From Microstegium vimineum (Eukaryota; Streptophyta; Magnoliopsida; Poales; Poaceae): a DNA stretch of 64,000 bases. This document shows positions 12,701-23,412 of this stretch, piece after piece (position 1 is the stretch's first letter; every line of letters starts with the position of its first letter). Made by a program: the position numbers and the translations under genes. The notes under the pieces were generated by a model. The model was not told where the DNA came from. It searched no databases and worked only from the letters and a program-made list of their open reading frames with translations. The stretch is from the NCBI GenBank assembly GCA_022036555.1, contig CM039130.1:2800897-2864896 (forward strand). Reading direction: 5' to 3'.

Positions 12701-15700
12701 ATGTGTGCTAATATATATAGTCGTTGGTTCCCTCGTTACGATTGAAAATACTGTTTAATTAGTAGTACTTGTTGCAACTGGTATCTGTGTTCTTTTTTCT
12801 CGATGAAGCAATCGATTTGCAGCAGGTCAATGGCATCTGTGTTCTTTTTTCTCGATGAAGCAATCGATGTGCAGCAGGTCAATGGCAATGACAGCTAGGT
12901 AGGTGTAGGTTGCCAGAGAGGTGGACATGCATGTAAGCAGAAAGTCTACAATTTCCATTTTCCAATATTTTTTTGACTGTCTATTTCCTCGCAATAATGC
13001 ACACAAAAACTACATCCCGCAGCCTAGTTTTTCTATATACATACACCTTGCTGTTGTGCGCTGGTTAGATACCCTCCGTATATTATATATAAACTAGTGT
13101 TGACTTTGGTGACTAAAACCAAGGCTATCGCATGCATACGCATCAGCAGAAGGCAGAAGAGCAAAAGTCGCTGAGATATATAGACAGACGACAGAGGACG
13201 AACCATGCCTAGAAACCAGCCCTCGTTCACAATGCTTTCTGATCAGTTCAACGTACGATACAGGTCGACTGCCGTATGTAGCCTAAAAAAAATACAGTTT
13301 GTGTCTATATCTGAATCTGAACGTGTGGAGAAGTACATGTCAGATAGTCAAAATAACAGGCCACTGATTAGATAGGAGTAATGTGCAGATATGGATCTCA
13401 ACGTCGTCCCTCCCATACGTAAGCAGATTAGTTACTTGTTGCATACAGTATATGTAAAAGATAAAAGAGCTAGGTATAAAAAGAAGAAACGGCTTTCATA
13501 TATCAAGCTAGCTACTGTGGAGTTAACATGCATGGATCACATGTACGTCATGTAGCCACACCAGCATCCTTAGCCAGAAGAAAGACACGACTCGCATTGT
13601 ATTCATTATCCTGTTCGTCTGATCGTTTCGATAGCTGATAAACTGGCTGATGTTGTTTTTCGCTGTTTTATTATAAAAGAAAAAACACTGTTTTTGTTGG
13701 CTTCTCTGTTTTTGTTGGCTGAGAAGCCAAACGAACATATCAACATATATGTAGAGGTGGCTGAGTGGGAATCGTGAAGGCATGGATGCAAGAGCAAGGA
13801 ATGGACGACATGCATGGTGCGGCGCAGGGAATCAAAGTAACCGATGTATCGAAGAAGCTAAGGGATTAGATAGGAATGATAATGATCATAACCGGGATTT
13901 GGGAGTTTGTTTATATATATTCATTCACGGGGACGCGTACAGGGAGCGATATGATGCTAGGAATCTAATCGAATCGAATCTCCCGATCGATCAAGCTATC
14001 ATCGATCTCTGATGAGGAGAATCCGCGCAGCAGCAGCCAGCAGCTGGGGTTATCTCTCTCTCTCCCCAAGGCTTGGAGACTTGTTGGGATCCGGCCGGCC
14101 GGCCGGCCAGGGCCAGCTGAGCTGATTATCCTTGAGATCCGGCCGGAAATGCCGTGTCCACCACGTGAGTGGCATGCTTGCTGGTGCAGCGAACTGGAAA
14201 GTGTAGTTTGATTTGGCTGCACCTGATCCATCAATTCGATCAGCTAGGGGCTCTCGTAGTACTGTGTCTCTAGTACGCATGGTACTACCCACCAAGGACG
14301 ACAGATAGCAATGAGGTTCGTATACTACGGTATTAATTAGGAGTATTTTATTATTAGTTGAGTTGACTACTGTATGTGTGTTCGTGCACCAGGTACAGCT
14401 AACAAGGAGTAAACACTACTGCAATTCCCCCTTCCCCAATTGTTCCATCTGAAATTTAGGAATCGCAAGGAGGTAGAGAATTCATCAGGCGGCGGCGACA
14501 GCACAGCAGCCGCGCGCGCACCCGCCCAAACAGTGGACTGGTTGACGAAGCAGCGCACTCTTTGGATGGGCAGCTCAAATAAGCAAAATTTATCAGCACA
14601 AGCAAAGCTCTTAACTAACGGTGACCCCGGCCCATCACGACGTACGCGTGCGCTTCTTGTGACCGTACCGACGACGACGACTACTACTACTTGATGATAT
14701 ATACTGTATAGTATAAAAAATAAAAATAACGCAGTTCTTGTGACTGTGGGGCTACTACCGTCTGAACAGTTAACACAACAACGGCATTGGAGTATAGTAG
14801 TACGTACAGTATATTGGACACGGACGGTTAAAAGAGACGGGTCCTCAAGTCGGCGCAGGAGACGGCCGGCAACGCACGCATGCGACGGCGCTGCGTTTGC
14901 GTCTCCGTGAAAGAAAGAAAGCAAGAAAAGAGCACATGTATTGCAGTCAAGTCAACCAGCCAGAACCACCACGGGCGAACCAGGGGCAGGGATCCGTCCC
15001 TGTCTCCGACTAGTCTAGTACTGTTACTACTCCGATCCCAGTCTCCAATGAGGAAGCGGAGACCGACCGACCAACGCAGCCATCCAGTCGACGTGCGTCC
15101 AACTACTGCTCTCTCTAGTCTCTACCAGCCGAGGGAGGGAGGGAGGGAGACGGGGGAAGAGTGGCCTGCAGCAGATCCGTCCGTCCGGGTCCGGCCGCCG
15201 CGAGGATAACGACGACGACCGACGAATCAAACCTGGAAGCGACTAAGCGAGAGGGGAAGGGTGGATGGATGGGCCAAGAGGATGGGAACTCAATTGCTGC
15301 AACGGATCGATCGAGAGCCGCGCCGCGCCGCGCCGCCGCCCGCGCGCGGACGCGTACCCACAATTCAAATCCCAGACGGCCCGCCGAACCCCTAACAATA
15401 CAATCCGTCTAATGATAATTATAAGATCCTGACGAGCGAGCAGGGTAAGCAAGCAAATAATCAATCAACCAATCAATTTGGCGGCGGCCGGGGGAATTGG
15501 ATGGACGGACGGGACGGAACGGAACGGAACACGTGAAGATCGAAGTAGTGCAGCATGCATATATGCGCCGCGCATGGATATGATGCAAGGGTCCAACGGG
15601 GATGGATGATGCAGTAGGAGGAGTACTCACGATGATCTCGGCGATGACGCGGGGCTGGCGCAGCGGGCGGAGCAGGTAGGCGAGGCCGCGGGTGACGACG

Positions 15701-15834
15701 ACCACGAGGCAGATCTGCAGGATGGCCAGCGGCAGCGCGTAGTCCAGCGGGTTCTCACCCTGGAACGCCCCCTGCGACGTCGCCTTCATCGGCCCCGGGC
15801 ACTTCATCGTCGTCGTCCCGTTCACCGACGCCAT
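9738..15834 (-). CDS. CHX18-like cation/H+ antiporter, copy 1 (intact)
   Basis: This is a CPA2-family monovalent cation/proton exchanger of the plant CHX17-19 clade, whose members work in endomembranes on K+ and pH balance (family knowledge). Two exons on the minus strand: 15834-15631 (68 codons) and 11975-9738 (745 codons plus stop), giving 813 residues, the usual CHX length. Exon 1 carries the typical start MASVNGTTTMKCPGPMKATS and a first membrane segment, then LRPLRQPRVIAEII. Exon 2 begins GGILLGPSALGR. The exchanger domain runs to about residue 433 and includes the ion-site pair Asn204-Asp205 (AAVNDVAAW) and the MNTKGL lysine. A cytosolic tail of about 380 residues with universal-stress-like folds follows, ending VMQLPVSNLA. 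The 3655-nt intron (11976-15630) has a GTGAGT donor and contains only non-coding sequence. A neighbouring paralog lies at 25522-30625. No defect is seen. Confidence 0.93.
12783..12886. repeat. 52-bp tandem duplication in the CHX intron
   Basis: Two nearly identical 52-bp units beginning ATCTGTGTTCTTTTTTCTCG lie head to tail inside the intron of the first CHX gene. They differ at one or two bases, so the duplication looks recent. No function is evident. Confidence 0.85.
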
Positions 15835-16080
15835 CGTTACGCCGCCGCCGACGGAGTGCGTGGGCGCGTGGCTAGCTAGCTATAGCAGTAGTAGCGATAG
15901 CGATCGCTCGTTTCGCCGCTACCGGGACATCCGCCGCCGTCGCCGCGGTGGTTCGAATTTGAATTTGAAACCAACTAACTTGACAGGCCGGGCGGCCGGC
16001 CGGCGAGATCGATGAGAGAGCGGGCTGTGTGCTGGACTACTGCTGGTGCTGGGTCGGAGCGAGCGAGCGAGCGCGCGCGG

Positions 16081-16088
16081 TTTTATAG
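16081..16088 (-). promoter_or_regulatory. TATA box of CHX copy 1
   Basis: On the minus strand CTATAAAA lies about 250 bases before the CHX start codon at 15834, followed by GC-rich, pyrimidine-containing sequence. This would give a 5' UTR of roughly 220 bases. The position is inferred from sequence only. Confidence 0.5.
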
Positions 16089-16335
16089 GGCGAGAGGATA
16101 CGATGAGGGCGTCCCGGCCGCGGCACCACGTCACCCGTGAGGAATCACTCCGACGTGACGTGTCCGGATCGGAGGCCCAGCCAAGCCCGGGGAGCCTACT
16201 AGGAGTATGCTGATTAGTTTAGGGGCAATAATGCAACAACGAGGCGGAGGCGTTGACATTTTTGTTGGAATCCACACGCGCCGGCCAAACGATCCGCGGG
16301 AGCGAACGCACACCGCGCGCGGCGGCTCCATCCTA

Positions 16336-16810
16336 TACAAATACAAATATAGATGGTCATCGTGTCGTGTCGTGCTGGCCCGGGCCGTATCTGGTCGTGC
16401 TTCGTGCCTGACTGCCGGCCCAAGGCATGGCCCGTGGGTCGCCTGTCGTTCTAGGCCGGCCCATGACCCGTCGTGCGGGAAACGCTTCAAAATTCTCATA
16501 AGTGTTCATTATTTTTAGTTTTTTTCGTAAGTGCTTATTGTTTTTAACACGTCGCAACTTAATTATTAGTTATTACAAATCATTTTAACAAGTCATCGGG
16601 CGTTGACCGAATTAGTCGTTGGAATCACAATCATCGGGCGGTTCCCGTGCTGCCTCTTAGATCGGGCCGTGCTCGTGCCGTGCCACGTGCCTAGGTGGCG
16701 ACCCAGGCACAGCCCACCCACCGGGCCGTGCCGTGCTCGGACCGGGTCGTAACGACGTGCCATGGGTCGGGCCATCGTGCCTCGTGCCTTATGGACAAAT
16801 ATAAATACAA
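16336..16810. repeat. Inverted-repeat element, GC-rich arms
   Basis: Arms rich in CGTGCCGTGC and GGCCCG motifs face each other across an AT-rich centre (16495-16620). The outer sequence ATACAAATACAAATA on the left is approximately inverted on the right. It looks like a degenerate DNA transposon. Nothing coding is seen. Confidence 0.45.
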
Positions 16811-16899
16811 ACTACATAAATCATATAAATATACATTAATTTTGAAGATATTCTATTCATACGGAAAACCAAAGATAATACATAGATTGAAGATTGTCG

Positions 16900-17126
16900 T
16901 CCCCTGCCTTATATCCTCGTGTTTGATATAGGATTTAGAGCTCTATTTGATTACAATTATAACTCCTAACTAAACTCTGTTTCGTGCTAGATACAAGATC
17001 TATTCTAACTCGTATATGAGAATACGGAAAAAAAACTCTTCATTACCGAGTAGTTAGAGGGAGACGGTTCTAAAAAGAATGGATGGACAAAAAAAAAGAG
17101 GCTGAAATTTTGTCTCTTTATTATTA
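16900..17126 (-). mobile_element. Helitron fragment (unit a of a tandem array)
   Basis: In minus orientation this begins with AATAATAAAGAGACAAAATT, the family's 5' sequence, directly after the CTAG end of the next unit. About 200 bp resemble the 5' part of the unit at 17713-19674 (shared TTAGAGCTCTATTTG and ACTCGTATATGAG stretches). I could not find its own hairpin and CTAG end, so it is probably truncated. Confidence 0.55.
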
Positions 17127-17712
17127 CTAGCAAACGTGCCCGTGCGTTGCAACGGGAGAAAAAAAATCAAATATCAACAAAAAAAACGCGGATATGAGTG
17201 ATGCATATATTTTTATATTTTACATTTTTCTATATTTCTATACCTAATATTAAATAGTTAAAATTTCAACCTATTCGTTTTCCTTTTTTGTCCGTATTCT
17301 ATTTGCATTTTTTTGTTTGGGATATACTTGTTTTGATTTTTGGTTCAAGATATTTTTTTTGTTATGGTCCACGTTATAATTTCTTATATTTTTCATAAAT
17401 TTAGAAACAAATTAGAGTTTATCAGTTTAAGGAAAAAAATTCTAGACTATCCAATCTTAAACGGACTCAAACTTTTAAATATATAATAAATAATATAAAG
17501 CCTGCCAGGTAAAGAAGAAATATTATAGACTATCTAACCAATCCTAAACGGACTCAAACCATCGAGAGTTAATTTTGGTAAGTTTCAAGTGGCAACTCGT
17601 ATTGAAGTAGAACATAATCCATATAATAAAAATAGAGATAGATGAACATTTATGGAGTTATTTAGGGAAAGACAGACAAAAAAACGGCTGAAATTTTGCC
17701 TTTTTATTAATA
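17127..17712 (-). mobile_element. Helitron unit b, head-to-tail array
   Basis: In minus orientation the 3' end has the Helitron signature: a hairpin CCCGTTGCAACGCACGGG, a short spacer, then CTAG (17127-17130) followed by T. The 5' end (ATTAATAAAAAGGCAAAATT) abuts the CTAG of the next unit and lacks the normal TC start. No rep/helicase coding is present, so it is non-autonomous. Confidence 0.7.
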
Positions 17713-19674
17713 CTAGCAGATGTGCCCGTGCGATGCAACGGGAAAAGCAGAATTTTTTTATGAAAAGAAATTTTTATTTTTATTTTTTCTGTTTATAGTA
17801 GAAATTTGTATGTAGGTATATGGGATCCGAGGCTATATTTAGATTAGAATTATGATTCGTAGCTACCGGATGAAGAGATATATTTCCATTGGAATAAAAA
17901 TAACAAGATCAAACCAATAATTGTGAATTGAAAAAAAAAAGTATCATATATGGCTTGGACTTTATGTGAACAATATTAATAGGAAAGAACAAACCTCAAA
18001 GAAGAGTTGGCTGAGTTAAAGGTGTTGCATACGTCATTTTATAAAAGGGAAAAATAGACTCGGTACCTGCTAATGAGATGATTTGTTCGTACACCTAAGT
18101 TTTCCAAAAAAAAATTGTTCATGCACGTAACTTTTTTTGATCAAATCAGCAGGGTAATTAGTATAGATTAGTGTTAAAACATTTGGATACAGTAAAGTTT
18201 AGCAAACACACTGCACCGCCAGCCTACCGCAGCAATGGCGAGAGGCGCCATGATAACCATCATGCTGAGCTAGCCTAGCTGAACGAACGCCAAGATTGCA
18301 TGTATGGCTTGTCTGCCATATGGTTTCAACATTTTAAGCGCCGATTCCATCCAAAAAAAAAATAAGCGCCGATCGAGCATGCTAGAGTTCTATGACACTC
18401 TCCTAGGAGCAGAGCAGCAGTCAAACGAATTCTGTCAATACTCCCACTTGCGCAAATCCATGCCTTCCGTCGGGCTGGGCTCGATCTTCTTGGAGCCCAC
18501 GTCCTTCCAGTCGGTCGACAACACCGTGCCGTTGGACTCCTGAAACGATTTCGTCATCGCCCGCCGCATGTCCTCGTCGGCGTTCCCGAAGATGTCCTGG
18601 AATGCGCCTCGATCTTGTACCAGTCCTTCCTGCCCATGGACAAAGACGACGGGTACCACGACTTCTGGGCGCCGGCGGAGTTGGTCGCCACCAGTGACGC
18701 CGCGGTGATGAACTTGGGCTTGTCGGTGAACTCCAGCGACGTCCACGTCGTCCCCGGCTCGGCCTTGGCGAGGCGGATCTCGATCTTGGCGGAGAGGACG
18801 GCGAACCTGCACTTGTCGCGCACGATCTTGCCGAACAGGCTGGGCTGCAGGTGGTACGCCGCCTCCCCGGGGACCTCGACGGACGGAGACGCTCAGCATC
18901 TGCTCGCCGAACTCCATCGCGATGTGCTCGGATGCCACGCCCTTGGCGAACACGGTGACCACCACCTCCGCCGCGCTGCTGTACAAGTCGTGCCTGTACT
19001 TGGGCTTTTCAGCGGGCCTTGGCACAGGCAGGGGCGCGACAGCGGCGTTGCTCGCCTTGGTCTCCATCGGCTTGGGAGCCTTGCGGCGATGGCCTGCGTA
19101 TAGAACGCGGCGATGAGGGCGAAATCGTCGTCCACGAAGGCCTCCCTCGCCTTGTGCTCCAGCTCATTGCAGGGCGTCGCCATGGGTGTGGCAAAGCCGG
19201 CGTCGGCGAGGCTTGATGATCGGGTAAGATTCCATGGGTCACCTTCACGCGTGTTTATCGAGATTTTGTTGCTTTTGGTTGTTGCCACGACGTCGCGTAT
19301 TTGTAGGCGCTCATCAGCCCACGGTTTGGTTTCTTATTATCCTATATTCCCGGATTATAATTCCTTTTTATGTTATTTGGAAGTCTAACGTGTTTCCTAA
19401 TAGGAAATACAATTTAGAGCTCTATTTGGATTACAATTAGAACTCATAGATTTTAAGGTTAAATTAAGAAACTCTATTTGTAATCGAACTCTATACCGTG
19501 TTAGACAAGAACTATTATAACTCGTATATGAGCACCGGTTATATATATAAAAATTCGGGCAGAAGTAACTATCTATTATCCATTAGTTAGAGAGAGATGA
19601 ATCTAAAAAGAATAGATGGACGAAAAAAAAGAGGCTGAAATTTTACCTCTTTATTATTAGCTATAGCCTATAGA
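17713..19674 (-). mobile_element. Helitron unit c carrying an SGT1 fragment
   Basis: In minus orientation it starts TCTATAG after an A (19674) and ends with a hairpin (CCCGTTGCATCGCACGGG), spacer and CTAG (17713-17716) followed by T, the A|T insertion rule of Helitrons. It is 1962 bp long with no rep/helicase gene. Its interior holds the SGT1 pseudogene at 18435-19183 in the same orientation. It is the last unit of the tandem array. Confidence 0.72.
18435..19183 (-). pseudogene. SGT1: SGT1 co-chaperone pseudogene, captured fragment
   Basis: SGT1 links HSP90, RAR1 and SCF ligases and is required by many NLR immune receptors (family knowledge). The fragment opens with a start of the TPR domain (ELEHKAREAFVDDDF, ending near YTQAIA), then jumps over the rest of the TPR to the linker. 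A CS domain follows (KPKYRHDLYSSAAEVVVTVF, then IEIRLAKAEPGTTWTSLEF in another frame), and then the SGS domain (DADEDMRR-like, KSFQESNGTVLSTDW, final RKWEY and a TGA at 18435). A CGTC duplication near 18885-18895 shifts the frame; a second change near 18600-18620, with loss of the acidic spacer, restores it. Intact SGT1 is about 360 residues, so most of the TPR is missing. I see no introns across CS and SGS, which suggests a copy of spliced RNA or deletions. It cannot make normal SGT1. Confidence 0.88.
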
Positions 19675-20340
19675 TATACAAAGTTGTTAATATTATTATA
19701 TACAAAGTTGATATTAACGTGATTCCAGAAATTGATTTACTTGATGGAGAGAGTACTGTGTACTATACAAATACAAGTGGTGGACTTTCAAAAAAAAAGT
19801 ACATAGTACATGTAGTAGTTGACCTCGCGGGAATGCAACGGATGACAACACACCTCTCCCTGTCGCAGCTAGCAAAAGAGAAGGAGAAAACAACGAAATA
19901 ATAGAGCCCTTATTACGACCGGCAACGGCAAGCGGATGAATAAGACGGTCGCATTATATATTCATTCCCCGGCCACGTTACATATTATACTCACCCTATT
20001 TTGGTGGCACTGATATTATTGTTGTTTTTTTCTCTCTATAAATTTGTTGGAACATAAAAAAAAATTGCTTTAAGATAATTTTAAAGACTGATTTATCCGT
20101 GAATGGATAGAGTGATTATTACTTAAGCCGCATCGGACGATTTTTTTTTTTTTTTTTTTTTTTTTTGCAATGCCATCCGACGACTTATCATCGGAGCCAC
20201 CAACAACATATATACAGGCTAGGAGAACAACAAGTTGCGTCGCGTCATATGTGACGACGCTCGTGCGTGGCGTGTGTGCCCGTTTTTAATACTCCATCCA
20301 TCCCCTATAAATTATAATGTGTGTGTCTGTTTTTAATACT
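19675..20340. other. Non-coding, with poly-T run
   Basis: No gene is supported. A run of about 26 T lies near 20141-20166. Bases 20287-20330 look like a partial Stowaway end. Confidence 0.55.
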
Positions 20341-20872
20341 CCAATCATCCTAAATTATAAGTTATTCTAATAATCTTAGAATGTCAAAGGGTTCACAGCC
20401 GCAATGGCAAAGACAATTGGTTGGGGGCTCCCATCTAGGGTTCAAATCCATTCCGGAATTTTCCGGCGCTACGCATTAAGTGGTAGGTGACGTTCCCGTC
20501 GACAGCGAGCGAGGCGCCCGTGGTGACTTCGTGAACTTCAAGATCTGCCGGCTCAGTCCTTCGAAGGTGCTCGTAAGGGTAGGGCTTACGTGCGTGTGTT
20601 CGTAGGGGCGAGTGTGCGTACGTATTGAGTATCTGCGTTGTACTGTGTACTCTCAAAAAAAGTTTTTTAATTTAACCAAGCATTATTATTTTATATAAAA
20701 AACATATTTAATATAATATTTATAATATTAACTAAGAATTATTAGATTTTTCATTAGTTATAATTTGTATAAAAACACCTATTTAATATAATAAATCTTT
20801 ATGTTTTTTTCTATAACTTTTTGTAAACTTAAAATGCTTTAATCTCCGAGATTATAGAATAACTTATAATCT
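20341..20872. mobile_element. MITE (Stowaway-like) split by a SINE
   Basis: The left end reads AAATTATAAGTTATTCTAAT and the right end is its approximate inverse, GATTATAGAATAACTTATAA. The interior is interrupted by the SINE-like sequence at 20395-20660. Confidence 0.55.
20395..20660 (+). mobile_element. tRNA-derived SINE
   Basis: A box-A-like stretch (GGCAAAGACAATTGG) and a box B (GGTTCAAATCC, 20439-20449) lie near the left end. The body includes GACGTTCCCGTCGACAGCGA and CTGCCGGCTCAGTC, and the end is CTCTCAAAAAAAG. The 3' body (AGGGGCGAGTGTGCG) resembles the SINE at 36677-36883, so both belong to one broad group. Confidence 0.65.
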
Positions 20873-21269
20873 GAACTGCAAGAGCAAGCTGAGGCCGCCC
20901 CGGGAAGGAAGCTGGATGCATGTGAACGCGCGCGCGCGCATCATCTACGTGTTGAAAAACTTGGACATCCTGTGGGTACGTGTATAGCTCCAACATGTCA
21001 CTTAGGATTCTCTCTCACTTGGTGGAGGTGGCTATACCGGCTGGTACGGTTGCATATTGGGCCGACTACATATATACGATCAGCACTCTTGTACTATATA
21101 ATTAAGACTTGAGCGAATAATGCTTTGTACGTACATGATCGACGACTTATATAATTTGCGGTTGTTCCAAGGGACAAGTAACATACAACTAGTGGAGTAC
21201 TACATGTCTCTGTCTTGTTGTTGATTGGTTATCATGCTATAGGCTGACTCTTTGATTGTTACGGTTGTA

Positions 21270-21416
21270 CTCCATCCGTTCTAAATTACAAGTCTCTTTG
21301 ACTATTTTAGAAGATCTATTTTGCTATATATTTAAACATATATTATATCTAGATATATACGTAGTAAGATGGATGTATCAAAACAGTTAAAGGGACTTAT
21401 AATTTGGAACGGATAG
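21270..21416. mobile_element. Stowaway MITE
   Basis: Inverted ends CTCCATCCGTTCTAAATTA and TAATTTGGAACGGATAG are flanked by TA on both sides. At 147 bp it has the usual size of the family (Tc1/mariner-derived). Confidence 0.85.
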
Positions 21417-21620
21417 TAATTATATTGTTATCCAGTCTCCGAATAATTGTGGTTGATTAAACATATATTAAAATAATTGTGGTTGATTAACTAGTCAGCT
21501 AAATAGAGGGAGATGTACTTCAAATTTCCCCTTTTTTTGGACGAACGGTCCGCCTATACTAGATTTTGAGGAAAGCAGGAAAGGAGATGGTGAAGTTGCT
21601 CTTAGGTCTTAAAACAATGA

Positions 21621-21968
21621 CCCTGTTTGGATACTCTACCTTGGCTAGGCTAGAGGCTAGAGTTAGTTTTTAGCTCAAGACTAGCCCTAAACTGGCTCTA
21701 GTCAAAAATATATTTGGATATAAGGGTTAGAATGACAATAAAAACATTTTTTTTGGTTGAGATTCTAGTGGTCCCCCATCAAAACCATCCTAAAAAGAGA
21801 AATTCTATTGGTCCTCACTAAAACTAGCCCAAATAATCACCTTTTGGTAGGAATAGTTTTTTTTAGATGAGCTAGTTGCAACTAACCCAATCTAACCCTC
21901 ATGTTTGGATATTTTTAAGCTAGTTAAATTGAAACTAACTCTAGCCCCTGGATCTAAAGAGATCAATG
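21621..21968. mobile_element. MITE candidate, GGCTAGAGTTAG ends
   Basis: GGCTAGAGTTAGTTT near the left end is inverted as ACTAACTCTAGCCCC near the right end. The left terminus reads CCCTGTTTGGATAC, as in many grass MITEs. The target duplication is not clear. Confidence 0.5.
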
Positions 21969-22395
21969 AAGATCGAGAGTTAGCTAGCTAGGTGTCTCGC
22001 TGTCTCGTCAAATTTATAGCCAGCATGCTTGGAAATTGGGTAACACGCGCGCGTATATATGGCAAAAAGAATGCAGATTATTTTTTATAGGGCTTTTATT
22101 AAAAAAGAAATCTTTATGAGGCTATAGTAATTACTTATTGGTGTAAGCATAATGGTAGCATTTTTTTAAGAATAAATAAATAAATGTGTCATCCCCTTCG
22201 ATCATACTTCGAAATATATTGGGTGTGTTGTTTTTTTTTTTTTGGAGTTGTTGCAGCGTGAGATGATTCGAGCGTCCTCCATTATTCGCCAAGCAAAGCT
22301 TTTCAGATCTAGAGGTCCTTGTTTTGGACATATTTTTGGCAATAGTTGGATGTACGAGCCAAATAGAGTCTTATTAATTGAAAATTATATATATA

Positions 22396-23412
22396 CTAGC
22401 AAGTGTACCCGTGCGTTGCAACGGGGAAAAAACTGAACATAAAACACATATAGAAGTATTGTATATTTATTTATGTGTTTTTCTATATCTCTTTTAACAT
22501 TTTTTTTCATCTTATTGTATTGCTATTTTATGAGCTACAACTATTTAAACTTATATGAGCACAGGTTATATATAGAATTGGAAATTCATATTGTCTTGTT
22601 AAATCTCTATCAAACTAAAATAAAATCTTGACATGATTTGTTTCCACGCCCCATGGCACAATCACTCGACCTCAGCGGTCGGCTTTAGCTTGTTTGGTAA
22701 AAAAAAATAAACTTCTCCAAATCCTTAAAAAGAATATAGAATGTCCATATTTTCTTTTTTTTTCTCTCTCTCACTTATTTCTTTCTTTATTTATTTCTTG
22801 TGGTGTAATTTTGGTCTGCAGTGGTGACGATTTTAGTTAGTGGTGCCTTGATATGTTTCTATTTGGTATTTATCTGGACTTTCTTGGTTGAAGCACGTAG
22901 ATTTTTTTTTTGTTGGATTCAAACTCGTTATGGATTTTTCTCGGATCTCCACCGTCCCATCCTTATAGACTCTGTTCAACAGGAGGATTTTTCTCCCATG
23001 GAACGGAGAGGAGTTTCTTTTCTTCCCCTTTTTTTGTTTGTTTGTGATTTTTTGTTGGATTCAAAAGCAATTTACCTAATCTCCACGGTCCTTACATATA
23101 ATTAGATGGGGACACAGAGGAGTTATACAAGGACATAGAATAGTTTCTTTTCTTCCAATTTTTGTTTGTCCGGTTTGTTAGATTTAGAAGCAATTTTTTA
23201 CCCGATGTCCACGGTCAGTCACTTTGCCAAAAGAAACTCAAATACATTATTACTTTTTTAATTGTTGTTGGACTCGGACTGTATGTAGGAAGAGTGGCAG
23301 ACATGCCCATTTTTTAATAGTCACGACATGCGGCAGTCAATTTACAAAAAGAATGGGCCGCACTAAAATTAGAGGTGGAGAGAAATTTTGTCTCTTTATT
23401 ATTAAGTATAGA
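22396..23412 (-). mobile_element. Complete non-autonomous Helitron
   Basis: In minus orientation it starts TCTATACTTAATAATAAAG preceded by A, and ends with the hairpin CCCGTTGCAACGCACGGG, spacer and CTAG (22396-22399) followed by T. Both ends follow the Helitron rules (TC start, hairpin plus CTAG end, A|T target). It is 1017 bp and has no rep/helicase gene or recognisable captured gene. Confidence 0.78.
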
